Assembly: GCA_900769995.1 (NCBI GenBank)
Contig: CAAGIT010000102.1
Coordinates: 1-6,094, forward strand
DNA: 6,094 bases
From: an uncultured Oscillospiraceae bacterium
GTDB lineage: Bacteria > Bacillota > Clostridia > Oscillospirales > Oscillospiraceae
Reading direction: 5' to 3'
Position 1 is the first letter of the stretch, and each line of letters begins with the position of its first letter. A model generated the notes under the pieces. The model ran no database searches. It was not told where the DNA came from and worked only from the letters and a program-made list of their open reading frames with translations. Position numbers and translations under genes: made by a program. Positions 1-5,201 of this stretch are shown here, piece by piece.

Positions 1-1784
1 ACGCGGAGGTTCGTGAGCTGGGTGTTCCGCTGGTCACCGGCGACATCCCCGGCTTCGTCGTTATGATCGGACCGGCTCCCTCGGCAGAGGAAGCAGTAGA
101 AACCGTCAAGGGCTATCAGTCCCGCGGCATTTTCGTATTCCTCATCGGCGGCATCATCGATCAGCTCGTCGAGAAGGAGTTCAAGATGGGTTGGGGCGTC
201 CGTGTCGTGCCCGTGGGCAATGACATCTGGTCCGTCGGCCACATCATCTCCGTCGTCGTCCGTGCCGCCTTTATTTTCGGCGCGACCGAAGCCGGCGATG
301 CCAACGCTTTCCACCGCTATACCTTCGACCGTATGAACGCCATGGTCAACGCCTATGCCCCCGTCAACGACATCACCGTTGCCTGCGGCGCAGGTGCCAT
401 CAAGATGGGCTTCCCGGTCGTCACCAACGATACCAACGATATGTGGGCAGTGCCCAAGTCCCTGATCGTGTATGAAAACACCAAGGACTGGATCGATACC
501 TCCATCGAGGCCCGCGGCATCAAGCTGAAGATCACCAATATCGACATCCCCGTGGCATTCTCCTCCGCGTTCGAGGGCGAGATCATCCGTAAGGGCGATA
601 TGCAGGTCGAGGTCGACGGCTCCCGTAAGGACTGCTTCGAGCTGGTGCAGACCAGGGAAGCCTCCGAGATCGAGGATCACAAGATCATCGTCGACGGCCC
701 CGAAATGGACGAGATCCCCGTTGGCAGCAAGATCTCTCTGTCTTACACCATCGAGGTCGCCGGCAAGAATATGCAGCCCGACTTCGAGCCGGTTATGGAG
801 CGTAAGATCCATGCGTTCCTGAACTGCGTCGAGGGTCTGATGCACACCGGTCAGCGCGATATGATCCGTCTGCGTGTGTCCAAGGCGGACTTTGAGGCGG
901 GCTTCCGCTTCAAGCACATCGGCGAAGTCCTCTACGCCAAGATCAAGAGCGAATTTGACGCGGTCGTGGACAAGTGCCAGGTCAAGATCGTCATCGACGA
1001 GGAGAAGAACAAGACTCTGCGTGCCGAGGCAAACGAAGTCTTTAACAAGCGCGACGAGCGTTTGGCTTCCATGACCGACGAATCCGTGGACTGCTTCTAC
1101 ACCTGCATCATGTGCCAGGCATTCTCTCCGAGCCATGTCTGTATCGTCACGCCCGAGCGTTTGGGCCTGTGCGGCGCTGTTTCCTGGCTGGATGCCAAGG
1201 CGACCAACGAGCTGGATCCCCAGGGCCCGTGCCAGGTCGTTCCCAAGGAGCACTGCGTGGACGAGCGTCTGGGTCGTTACGACGACGTGGACGAGGCGGT
1301 TCAGAAGTACTCCCACGGCGCTTTGGAGCACGTCACGCTGTACTCCCTGTTTGAGGATCCGATGACCTCCTGCGGCTGCTTCGAGTGTATCTGCGGTGTC
1401 GAGCCCTGCTCCATGGGCGTGGTCATCACCTGCCGTGAGCACGCGGGTATGACGCCTCTGGGCATGACCTTCTCCGAGATGGCATCGATGACCGGCGGCG
1501 GTGTGCAGACCCCGGGCTTCATGGGTCACGGCAAGCACTTCATCGCTTCCAAGAAGTTCATCGCTGCCGAGGGCGGCCCCGCAAGAATCGTTTGGCTGCC
1601 GAAGCTGCTGAAGGATCAGATGCGCGAAAAGCTCGACGCGGTTGCGCTTGAGATGTACGGCGTGGAGAACTTCACGGATATGATCGCGGACGAAACCATC
1701 TGCACCGAGGATCCCGAGCAGTTGCTCGAGTACCTCAGCGAGGTTGGCCACCCCGTCCTCGGCCTCGAGCCGTTTGATATGTAA
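1..1784 (+). CDS. acsB: Acetyl-CoA synthase catalytic subunit of the CODH/ACS complex (5'-truncated by window edge)
   Basis: AcsB joins CO, a methyl group from the corrinoid iron-sulfur protein and CoA into acetyl-CoA, the last step of the Wood-Ljungdahl pathway, in the cytoplasm. The frame is open from base 3; the ATG at 63 is internal, because the upstream codons (ELGVPLVTGDIPGFVV) are typical AcsB sequence. All six A-cluster cysteines are visible: codons at 1104, 1113, 1140 and 1170 for the Fe4S4 cluster, then the Cys-Gly-Cys at 1371-1379 that holds the nickel sites. Their spacing (3, 9, 10, 67 and 2 residues) equals that of Moorella thermoacetica Cys506/509/518/528/595/597 as I recall it, so about 138 N-terminal residues lie outside the window. 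The phenylalanine three residues after the second cysteine is also kept. The TAA at 1782 is followed 10 bases later by a strong terminator, so this is the last gene of its transcript. It shows no sign of damage. The archaeal homologue CdhC is shorter, so this is the bacterial form. Confidence 0.97.
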   Translation, partial: AEVRELGVPLVTGDIPGFVVMIGPAPSAEEAVETVKGYQSRGIFVFLIGGIIDQLVEKEFKMGWGVRVVPVGNDIWSVGHIISVVVRAAFIFGATEAGDANAFHRYTFDRMNAMVNAYAPVNDITVACGAGAIKMGFPVVTNDTNDMWAVPKSLIVYENTKDWIDTSIEARGIKLKITNIDIPVAFSSAFEGEIIRKGDMQVEVDGSRKDCFELVQTREASEIEDHKIIVDGPEMDEIPVGSKISLSYTIEVAGKNMQPDFEPVMERKIHAFLNCVEGLMHTGQRDMIRLRVSKADFEAGFRFKHIGEVLYAKIKSEFDAVVDKCQVKIVIDEEKNKTLRAEANEVFNKRDERLASMTDESVDCFYTCIMCQAFSPSHVCIVTPERLGLCGAVSWLDAKATNELDPQGPCQVVPKEHCVDERLGRYDDVDEAVQKYSHGALEHVTLYSLFEDPMTSCGCFECICGVEPCSMGVVITCREHAGMTPLGMTFSEMASMTGGGVQTPGFMGHGKHFIASKKFIAAEGGPARIVWLPKLLKDQMREKLDAVALEMYGVENFTDMIADETICTEDPEQLLEYLSEVGHPVLGLEPFDM

Positions 1785-1794
1785 TCAAAATAGG

Positions 1795-1828
1795 AACTGC
1801 GGCAGAACGAAAGTTCTGCCGCAGTTTT
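1795..1828 (+). terminator. Rho-independent terminator of acsB
   Basis: A perfect 14-bp inverted repeat (1795-1808 with 1813-1826) closes on a GAAA tetraloop, a stable GNRA-type loop. It begins 10 bases after the acsB stop. The T-run is short (TTTT at 1825-1828, partly inside the stem), and a second run of seven T follows at 1842-1848. The stem strength and position make termination of acsB transcription very likely. Confidence 0.85.
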
Positions 1829-1851
1829 GCAAACTGTGGAGTTTTTTTGTC

Positions 1852-2105
1852 GTAGGGGACGGGTTTCCCGTCCCGAAAAACCGGCGAAACGCCTCCCCTA
1901 CGGCGTTATTTCGATGGTCTTCCATATGATCGCGGCTGTAGGGGCGGCTATCAGCCGCCTCAAATTTGCAAATTATCAAGAGGCGGATAATATCCGCCCC
2001 TACAGAAAAACCGCGTTTTTCATCACATGGTCGAACCGCGTTTTATATCGTAGGGGACGGGTCTGCCGTCCCAAAACCGGCGGTCTGAGTGATAGCCGCC
2101 CCTAC
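1852..2105. repeat. Intergenic hairpin-module repeat array 1
   Basis: This gene-free stretch lies between the converging acsB and the 2178-2636 gene. It holds six short inverted repeats, each edged on one side by GTAGGGG or CCCCTAC: 1856-1874 (8-bp stem, TTT loop), 1883-1893 (4-bp stem, AAA loop), 1943-1959 (7-bp stem, ATC loop), 1982-1998 (8-bp stem, one-base loop), 2054-2072 (7-bp stem) and 2079-2100 (5-bp stem, long loop). The linkers between modules are also shared with the second array at 5202-5594, for example the AT-rich segment around 1915-1930 and the ACCGCGTTTTTCATC segment at 2010-2024. No plausible protein is encoded. It resembles REP- or MITE-like intergenic repeats. I recall similar GTAGGGG-edged hairpins in Oscillospirales genomes, but I know no accepted family name. 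Confidence 0.85.
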
Positions 2106-2140
2106 GGTTTTGACGGTTTCGGACTCTATCGACAGTCTGA

Positions 2141-2171
2141 GGGGCTGCCTCACAAAAAGTGAGGCAGCCCC
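2141..2171 (-). terminator. Strong hairpin after the 2178-2636 gene, probable terminator
   Basis: A perfect 13-bp stem (2141-2153 with 2159-2171) with a 5-base loop starts six bases past the stop codon of the minus-strand membrane gene. On the minus strand it is not followed by a T-run (TCAGACTGTC comes next). On the plus strand a loose T-rich stretch follows at 2176-2185. It may act as a terminator without a tail, as a 3' end stabiliser, or as a barrier to read-through from acsB. Its position favours a 3'-end role for the three-gene minus-strand unit. Confidence 0.6.
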
Positions 2172-2177
2172 GATGGT

Positions 2178-2636
2178 TTATTTTTGCTGATTTTGCGCGT
2201 ACAGACCTGCCTGACGGCGGCGGTGGAACGCGATGAGGCAGCCGAACCAGCCGATCGGCGCGAAAATCGCTCCAATCAGGCACGGATACCGCACCCAGAA
2301 GCTGCCATACGGTCTTCCGAGCAGCGCAGCCGCCAACGACACCAGCAGCAGGACTGCGCTGACGCGCCAGCACCACGAAAAAATCTGACGGAATCGCCGC
2401 ATCTGTCTGGAGGGCTGCGGTGCCGCACCCTGATGCAGCCGTCTTTCGCGGATGCGGATGACACTGAGGTTCAGCGTTTGCAGGGCAAAGCAGATATACA
2501 GCGCTTCTTTCCCGACAAAGGTGTTGAAGCCGAAGCCGATCAGGAAACAGAAGATCACGACCGAGCCAAGCCCGCCAAAGGCAAGGCAGGTCAGTGCGAT
2601 CACCGGCCAATCATGCGCAGGGAGCGATTGTTTCAT
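2178..2636 (-). CDS. Small four-helix membrane protein of unknown function
   Basis: This encodes 152 residues and I do not recognise the family. Four hydrophobic segments are visible at about residues 11-36, 43-62, 86-107 and 117-137. They are separated by a basic, glutamine-containing cytoplasmic-type loop (residues 61-85, RIRERR...RRFR) and followed by a basic tail (HRRRQ). The charge pattern predicts both ends inside the cell. The start is supported by a GAGGA motif about 10 bases upstream. The ATG comes 20 bases after the stop of the Q/N/Y-repeat gene, so the two are very likely co-transcribed. A longer frame on the same strand (2023-2610) overlaps it but reads as non-protein-like sequence and runs into the repeat array, so this hydrophobic frame was preferred. 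No catalytic motif is visible. Confidence 0.75.
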   Translation of the reverse strand: MKQSLPAHDWPVIALTCLAFGGLGSVVIFCFLIGFGFNTFVGKEALYICFALQTLNLSVIRIRERRLHQGAAPQPSRQMRRFRQIFSWCWRVSAVLLLVSLAAALLGRPYGSFWVRYPCLIGAIFAPIGWFGCLIAFHRRRQAGLYAQNQQK

Positions 2637-2656
2637 CCGTCAATTATCCTCGTTTC

Positions 2657-3691
2657 TTAGTCCTTGCGGGTATAGGTGAGCGGCAGGAGGGACTTCAGGT
2701 CAAAGCCGAGCTCATTGGCTTCATCCGCAACGTCCGCATCGAGCGACATATCGGTGATCGTCATTTCATCGCCGTCAATGGTGACTTCCCAGGTCTCCTC
2801 GGTATCTTTGCCGTCGTATTCGAGCGTGAGATTGCCGTCCTCGTAGGTATAAGTGCCTTTCGTCTTCGTCGGCACAAAGCGCATCATTTCTTCAATGTCG
2901 TACTGAGAAATCACTTCCTCAATGTATTCACCCATCGAGGAGTACCCCTGCATGGCAAGCGCAGCGTCAAAGTCCTCGCGGGTCATGCCCATGGCTTCCG
3001 CCTGTTCGTACACCATGTCTACCATGACATCCTTCATGGAGTACAGGAGCTTTTCCATGCCTTCTGCGAGCAGATCCTTGTCAATGGTTGAAACAAAGGT
3101 GCCGTCGTCACGGAAGGTGATCTTGTTGACCATGATGATCTCGACATTGTCGGCAAGGTTATCCATGCCGAGGTTTTTCCCGACGATCTCAGTGACCGAG
3201 GAACCGACATCGACCTCGGTTTCCCATGTGCCGAGGACGGGATTGCTGTTATGGAAGAACAGGAAATAGGCGCCGACGGCCAGAGCCGCGACCAGAACAA
3301 CGCAGAGGATGGAGATGAGCGCCACCTTGCCGCCCTTTTTCTTGGGCTTCGGGGCCTCGGCCGGATAGCCGTAAGGCTGTGCGTAGCCGTTCTGCGGATA
3401 GGGGGCATAGCCCTGCTGCTGCGCATAGTTCGGCTGCTGTGCGTAATCCGGCTGCTGCGCATAGTTCGGTTGCTGTGCGTAATTCGGCTGCTGCGCATAG
3501 TTCGGCTGCTGCGCATAGTTCGGTTGCTGTGCGTAATTCGGCTGCTGCGCATAGTTCGGTTGCTGCGCATAGTTCGGCTGCTGCGCATAGTTCGGTTGCT
3601 GTACGTAGCTCTGCTGCTGCGGATAGTCCGGCTGCTGCGGAGCGTTTGTCGGTTGATTCTCTTGGTTCATGTTTTCATCAAACGGATTCAT
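2657..3691 (-). CDS. Membrane-anchored protein with N-terminal Q/N/Y hexapeptide repeats and an outer beta-rich (lipocalin-like) domain
   Basis: The 344 residues fall into three parts. Residues 1-115 are low-complexity and rich in Q, N, P and Y, with ten hexapeptides QQP(N/D)YA at 31-90 (nine with N, one with D) and degenerate copies on both sides. A basic stretch (KPKKKGGK, 115-122) precedes a single membrane helix at about 123-146, which predicts the repeat tract inside the cell. Residues 148-344 form an outer domain beginning NPVLGTWETEV and ending in short beta-like segments (GTYTYEDGNLTLEYDG, TWEVTIDGDEMTITDM, LPLTYTRKD). Its GTW and ITFRDDGTF elements resemble the lipocalin-like/DUF5640-type domains of Clostridia; this is a resemblance only. 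A helical acidic insert lies between, at about 205-265. AAAGGAG sits 9 bases before the ATG. It follows the zinc-ribbon gene by 44 bases and precedes the four-helix membrane gene by 20 bases, so it is probably in one operon with them. The function is unknown. Confidence 0.88.
   Translation of the reverse strand: MNPFDENMNQENQPTNAPQQPDYPQQQSYVQQPNYAQQPNYAQQPNYAQQPNYAQQPNYAQQPNYAQQPNYAQQPNYAQQPDYAQQPNYAQQQGYAPYPQNGYAQPYGYPAEAPKPKKKGGKVALISILCVVLVAALAVGAYFLFFHNSNPVLGTWETEVDVGSSVTEIVGKNLGMDNLADNVEIIMVNKITFRDDGTFVSTIDKDLLAEGMEKLLYSMKDVMVDMVYEQAEAMGMTREDFDAALAMQGYSSMGEYIEEVISQYDIEEMMRFVPTKTKGTYTYEDGNLTLEYDGKDTEETWEVTIDGDEMTITDMSLDADVADEANELGFDLKSLLPLTYTRKD
3422..3601 (-). repeat. Ten tandem 18-bp in-frame repeats (QQP(N/D)YA coding)
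   Basis: Ten exact-length 18-bp units lie end to end inside the 2657-3691 gene, followed at 3602-3637 by two degenerate units (QQQSYV and QQPDYP). Only a few unit types occur, differing at synonymous sites. On the minus strand their order is a-b-a-c-a-b-c-a-c'-b, where a has CAA as second codon, b has CAG, and c uses AAT TAC GCA; c' changes Asn to Asp. The nearly identical DNA means the tract is young or homogenised, and copy-number change would keep the reading frame. Confidence 0.95.
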
Positions 3692-3700
3692 CGTTTCATG

Positions 3701-3724
3701 CTCCTTTCAATATTTAATATAGCA
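3701..3724 (-). promoter_or_regulatory. Possible extended -10 promoter and ribosome binding site for the 2657-3691 gene
   Basis: On the minus strand TGCTATATT (3716-3724) resembles an extended -10 element (TG-N-TATAAT), but no good -35 hexamer is seen at 16-18 bases upstream. AAAGGAG (3701-3707) is a strong ribosome binding site with 9 bases to the ATG. The gene may therefore have its own weak start in addition to read-through from the zinc-ribbon gene. Confidence 0.35.
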
Positions 3725-3735
3725 AAAATGCAATA

Positions 3736-4269
3736 TTACGGTATTTCGTGGCAATCGGGACAGGGCTGATAGCCCCGCGCAACTGCCGTTTCGAGACTGT
3801 AGGCGGTGAAGTTTTCCAACCGGAGATGCTCACAGCCGTAGGTGTGGTAGAGGCGTGTGCCGTCCCATTCGATCAGCGCCAGCTCATTTTCCATAAAATC
3901 CGCCAATTCCTGCTGACGTGCCGTCTGCACCTCCAAGTCGGCAACCCGAAGCTCCAGCTCGGCACGCTGCTGCTCGGCGGTTTCGAGCCGGTCCCGGTAA
4001 TACAGGACACCCAGCACAGCACCGGCGCACAGCACCAGACACAAAAATAACGCAAAGAGCGCACGTCTCAAGGGCTTGTTGCGCGGCTTCGGCTCTTTGG
4101 TTTTTTGCTCTTTTGGCGCTCTTGCCGGCTGGGCTGCGGAACGGTTCGGGAGGACGATGTGGGTGCTGAGGAAGGAGGATTGAACCAGCGGCTTAGCAAC
4201 GGTTTTCAGACATTCTTCGCAGAATACCGCGGATTCGACTGTTTCTTTGCCGCAGCGCAGACAGTGCAT
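3736..4269 (-). CDS. Zinc-ribbon / membrane helix / coiled-coil protein with a C-terminal Ada-like Cys-rich motif
   Basis: The 177 residues start at the ATG at 4269 (MHCLRCGKE), not at the in-frame ATG at 4311, because GGAGG lies 8 bases before 4269 and zinc-ribbon proteins typically begin this way. Residues 3-20 form a zinc ribbon (CxxC-x10-CxxC). Residues 45-69 are a basic, Pro/Lys-rich linker (PKEQKTKEPKPRNKPLRR). Residues 70-91 are a single membrane helix, and 92-130 are a Glu/Gln/Leu-rich likely coiled coil. The tail has YHTYGCEHL (141-149) and GYQPCPDCH (167-174), a Cys/His arrangement like the metal-binding YHxxxC...GYxPCxxC motif of the Ada zinc site and related small domains. The positive linker predicts the ribbon inside and the coiled coil and Cys-rich tail outside. 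It has its own promoter (4316-4344) and leads the gene pair that follows. No enzyme motif is visible; a sensor or scaffold role is a guess. Confidence 0.82.
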   Translation of the reverse strand: MHCLRCGKETVESAVFCEECLKTVAKPLVQSSFLSTHIVLPNRSAAQPARAPKEQKTKEPKPRNKPLRRALFALFLCLVLCAGAVLGVLYYRDRLETAEQQRAELELRVADLEVQTARQQELADFMENELALIEWDGTRLYHTYGCEHLRLENFTAYSLETAVARGYQPCPDCHEIP

Positions 4270-4285
4270 CGACCTCACCTCCGAA

Positions 4286-4318
4286 AATAGGGATGATGCA
4301 AAGAGCATCATCCCTATT
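4286..4318 (-). terminator. Terminator hairpin of thiT, overlapping the next gene's promoter
   Basis: A perfect 14-bp stem (4286-4299 with 4305-4318) with a 5-base loop lies 36 bases after the thiT stop. On the minus strand it runs into TTTT and then directly into the GGAGG of the zinc-ribbon gene. The T-run is short, so termination may be partial. Its first (5') arm contains most of the -10 element of the downstream promoter. Confidence 0.75.
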
Positions 4319-4344
4319 CTACACCATTTTACGGCGGATGTAAA
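4316..4344 (-). promoter_or_regulatory. Sigma-A type promoter of the zinc-ribbon gene
   Basis: On the minus strand TTTACA (4339-4344) and TAGAAT (4316-4321) are separated by exactly 17 bases; each matches the consensus at five of six positions. Transcription would begin near 4309, inside the left arm of the thiT terminator stem. A transcript from this promoter would lack part of that arm and so escape the full hairpin, giving a leader of about 40 bases before the ATG at 4269. Confidence 0.7.
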
Positions 4345-4354
4345 GACTTTTGAA

Positions 4355-4939
4355 TTATTTCACCAAATCCCTGCCGTAGTAATACTTCTTCAGCGGGAAG
4401 TAGATCACAACGGAAGCAACTGTCGTGATGATCAGCTCAGGAACCATATAGCCCGCATTGTAGATGAGGGAATAGTAGGGCGATGCCCATCCCATCTCAT
4501 TCGGCCACAGAGCGTCCCAGATGATCCAGCCGCTGAGGAAATGACAGCCAAAGCGCAGAGCGACCACAAAAATTACACCCAAGGCGATAGAAACCGGACG
4601 ATTTTTAATGATACGGTCGAAGATCGCCGCCAGACCGATAACGCCGTAAGCGACGATATAGTCCAGCGCGATGATGGCAAATACCTGCCAGAAGGTCTCG
4701 CCGTACAGAACGTTGCTCATGCCGAGGAACATCTGCACGACACCATACACTGTGGCAGCGCACAGACCCCACTTTGTACCGTGACGGTGTGCGATGAGCA
4801 CGAGCGGAACCATCGAGCCGAGCGTGACACTTCCGCCCAGTGCCCATGCGCTTTCAAAGGAGAAAATGCTCAGGACGGTGCCGATGGCAATGAGAATGGC
4901 GCATTCAATGAGGCGCCGCAGGTTTTGGTTTTTCGTCAT
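4355..4939 (-). CDS. thiT: ThiT thiamine-specific S-component of an ECF transporter
   Basis: ThiT (YuaJ family) binds thiamine with high affinity in the membrane and delivers it through the shared ECF module (EcfA, EcfA', EcfT), which is not in this window. The 194 residues match the usual family length and give about six membrane helices. Typical family sequence is visible: GGSVTLGSMVPLVLIAHRHG (35-54) with the first loop and helix, ALDYIVAYG (91-99), RFGCHFLSGWIIW (129-141), and YNAGYMVPE (160-168), which carry the aromatic, His, Asn and acidic positions of the thiamine pocket in known ThiT structures. The start at 4939 (MTKNQNLRRL) has GGAGG 8 bases upstream; an in-frame ATG at 5014 lies within the riboswitch region and is not credible. 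A TPP riboswitch precedes it, which independently supports a thiamine role. It is monocistronic apart from possible read-through into the zinc-ribbon gene. Confidence 0.95.
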   Translation of the reverse strand: MTKNQNLRRLIECAILIAIGTVLSIFSFESAWALGGSVTLGSMVPLVLIAHRHGTKWGLCAATVYGVVQMFLGMSNVLYGETFWQVFAIIALDYIVAYGVIGLAAIFDRIIKNRPVSIALGVIFVVALRFGCHFLSGWIIWDALWPNEMGWASPYYSLIYNAGYMVPELIITTVASVVIYFPLKKYYYGRDLVK

Positions 4940-4960
4940 AGAAAAAACCTCCAAACAAAG

Positions 4961-5004
4961 AATTCCGCATTGCAAACCGTTCTTCCGGAAAGCAAAGCGG
5001 AACT
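4961..5004 (-). promoter_or_regulatory. Candidate expression-platform hairpin of the TPP riboswitch
   Basis: An imperfect hairpin pairs AGTTCCGC (4997-5004) with GCGGAATT (4961-4968), with an inner TTGC/GCAA pairing. On the minus strand it is followed by the loose T-rich CTTTGTTT and then the GGAGG of thiT. It could be a weak regulated terminator. Its loop contains CCGGAAGA (4981-4988), nearly complementary to TCTTCGG at the 5' side of the aptamer, so the two structures could exclude each other. The mechanism is inferred. Confidence 0.4.
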
Positions 5005-5010
5005 GCGCTC

Positions 5011-5107
5011 CCATCTTTCCCTACGACGGCATGATCCGTATCAGGTCTGCGGGTCAGGGCGTCCAATCGCCCAATCTCAGCCGGTAACACCGACCCCCCG
5101 AAGAAAG
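5011..5107 (-). promoter_or_regulatory. TPP (THI-element) riboswitch controlling thiT
   Basis: On the minus strand the conserved core is present in order: GGGGGGTC, then CTGAGA (5075-5080), GACCC, ACCTGAT (5040-5046) and CGTAGGGA (5018-5025). Helices can be drawn: P1 from CTTTCTT (5101-5107) with AAGATGG, P2 from GGGTC with GACCC, a short P3 (CGG/CCG), an extra 5-bp hairpin (GGGCG/CGCCC) after CTGAGA, and P5 from ACGG with CCGT. These hold the pyrimidine-sensing and pyrophosphate-sensing loops of the TPP aptamer. Binding of TPP is expected to switch thiT off. The leader between aptamer and start codon (4940-5010) holds one further hairpin (4961-5004). Confidence 0.95.
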
Positions 5108-5128
5108 GTTCTGTATGCGGTTGGACGT

Positions 5129-5157
5129 ATTATACGTTATTTGTCGTGATTTGTCAA
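5129..5157 (-). promoter_or_regulatory. Perfect-consensus sigma-A promoter of the thiT riboswitch transcript
   Basis: On the minus strand TTGACA (5152-5157) and TATAAT (5129-5134) are exact consensus hexamers with the optimal 17-base spacer. The predicted start near 5122 lies about 15 bases before the aptamer, so the promoter feeds the TPP riboswitch directly. Such a strong promoter fits a gene whose output is set by the riboswitch and not by initiation. Confidence 0.93.
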
Positions 5158-5201
5158 GAAAAAGGCGTACGGAAAGACGGAAACCGCACTTCGAAATATG
5201 C

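Noticed and set aside
63..65. ATG at 63 as the start of acsB
   Set aside because: The frame is open upstream to the window edge with conserved AcsB sequence, so the gene is cut by the window and this Met is internal.
1852..2105. Insertion sequence or integron remnant
   Set aside because: No transposase or integrase fragment, no long terminal inverted repeats and no clear target-site duplication can be seen around either array.
1827..2162. Open frames within repeat array 1 (and similar ones in array 2)
   Set aside because: They translate the hairpin repeats themselves; no ribosome site or domain supports them.
2023..2610. A 195-residue minus-strand frame overlapping the four-helix membrane gene
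   Set aside because: It runs through the hairpin and into the repeat array, has an Arg/Cys-rich frameshift-like composition and lacks the hydrophobic pattern of the 2178-2636 frame.
3251..3769. A plus-strand frame with leucine/arginine-rich repeats
   Set aside because: It is the reverse complement of the 18-bp QQPNYA repeat tract and only appears repetitive because of that. The minus-strand protein has a proper ribosome site, membrane helix and domain.
4970..5014. ATG at 5014 as the start of thiT
   Set aside because: It would place 25 extra non-conserved residues across the riboswitch leader, while the ATG at 4939 has GGAGG at 8 bases.
4247..5149. A 300-residue open frame on the plus strand across thiT and the zinc-ribbon gene
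   Set aside because: It is antisense to thiT, the riboswitch and the start of the zinc-ribbon gene, all of which have clear family or regulatory signals. Its translation has no hydrophobic core, no family motif and no convincing ribosome site.
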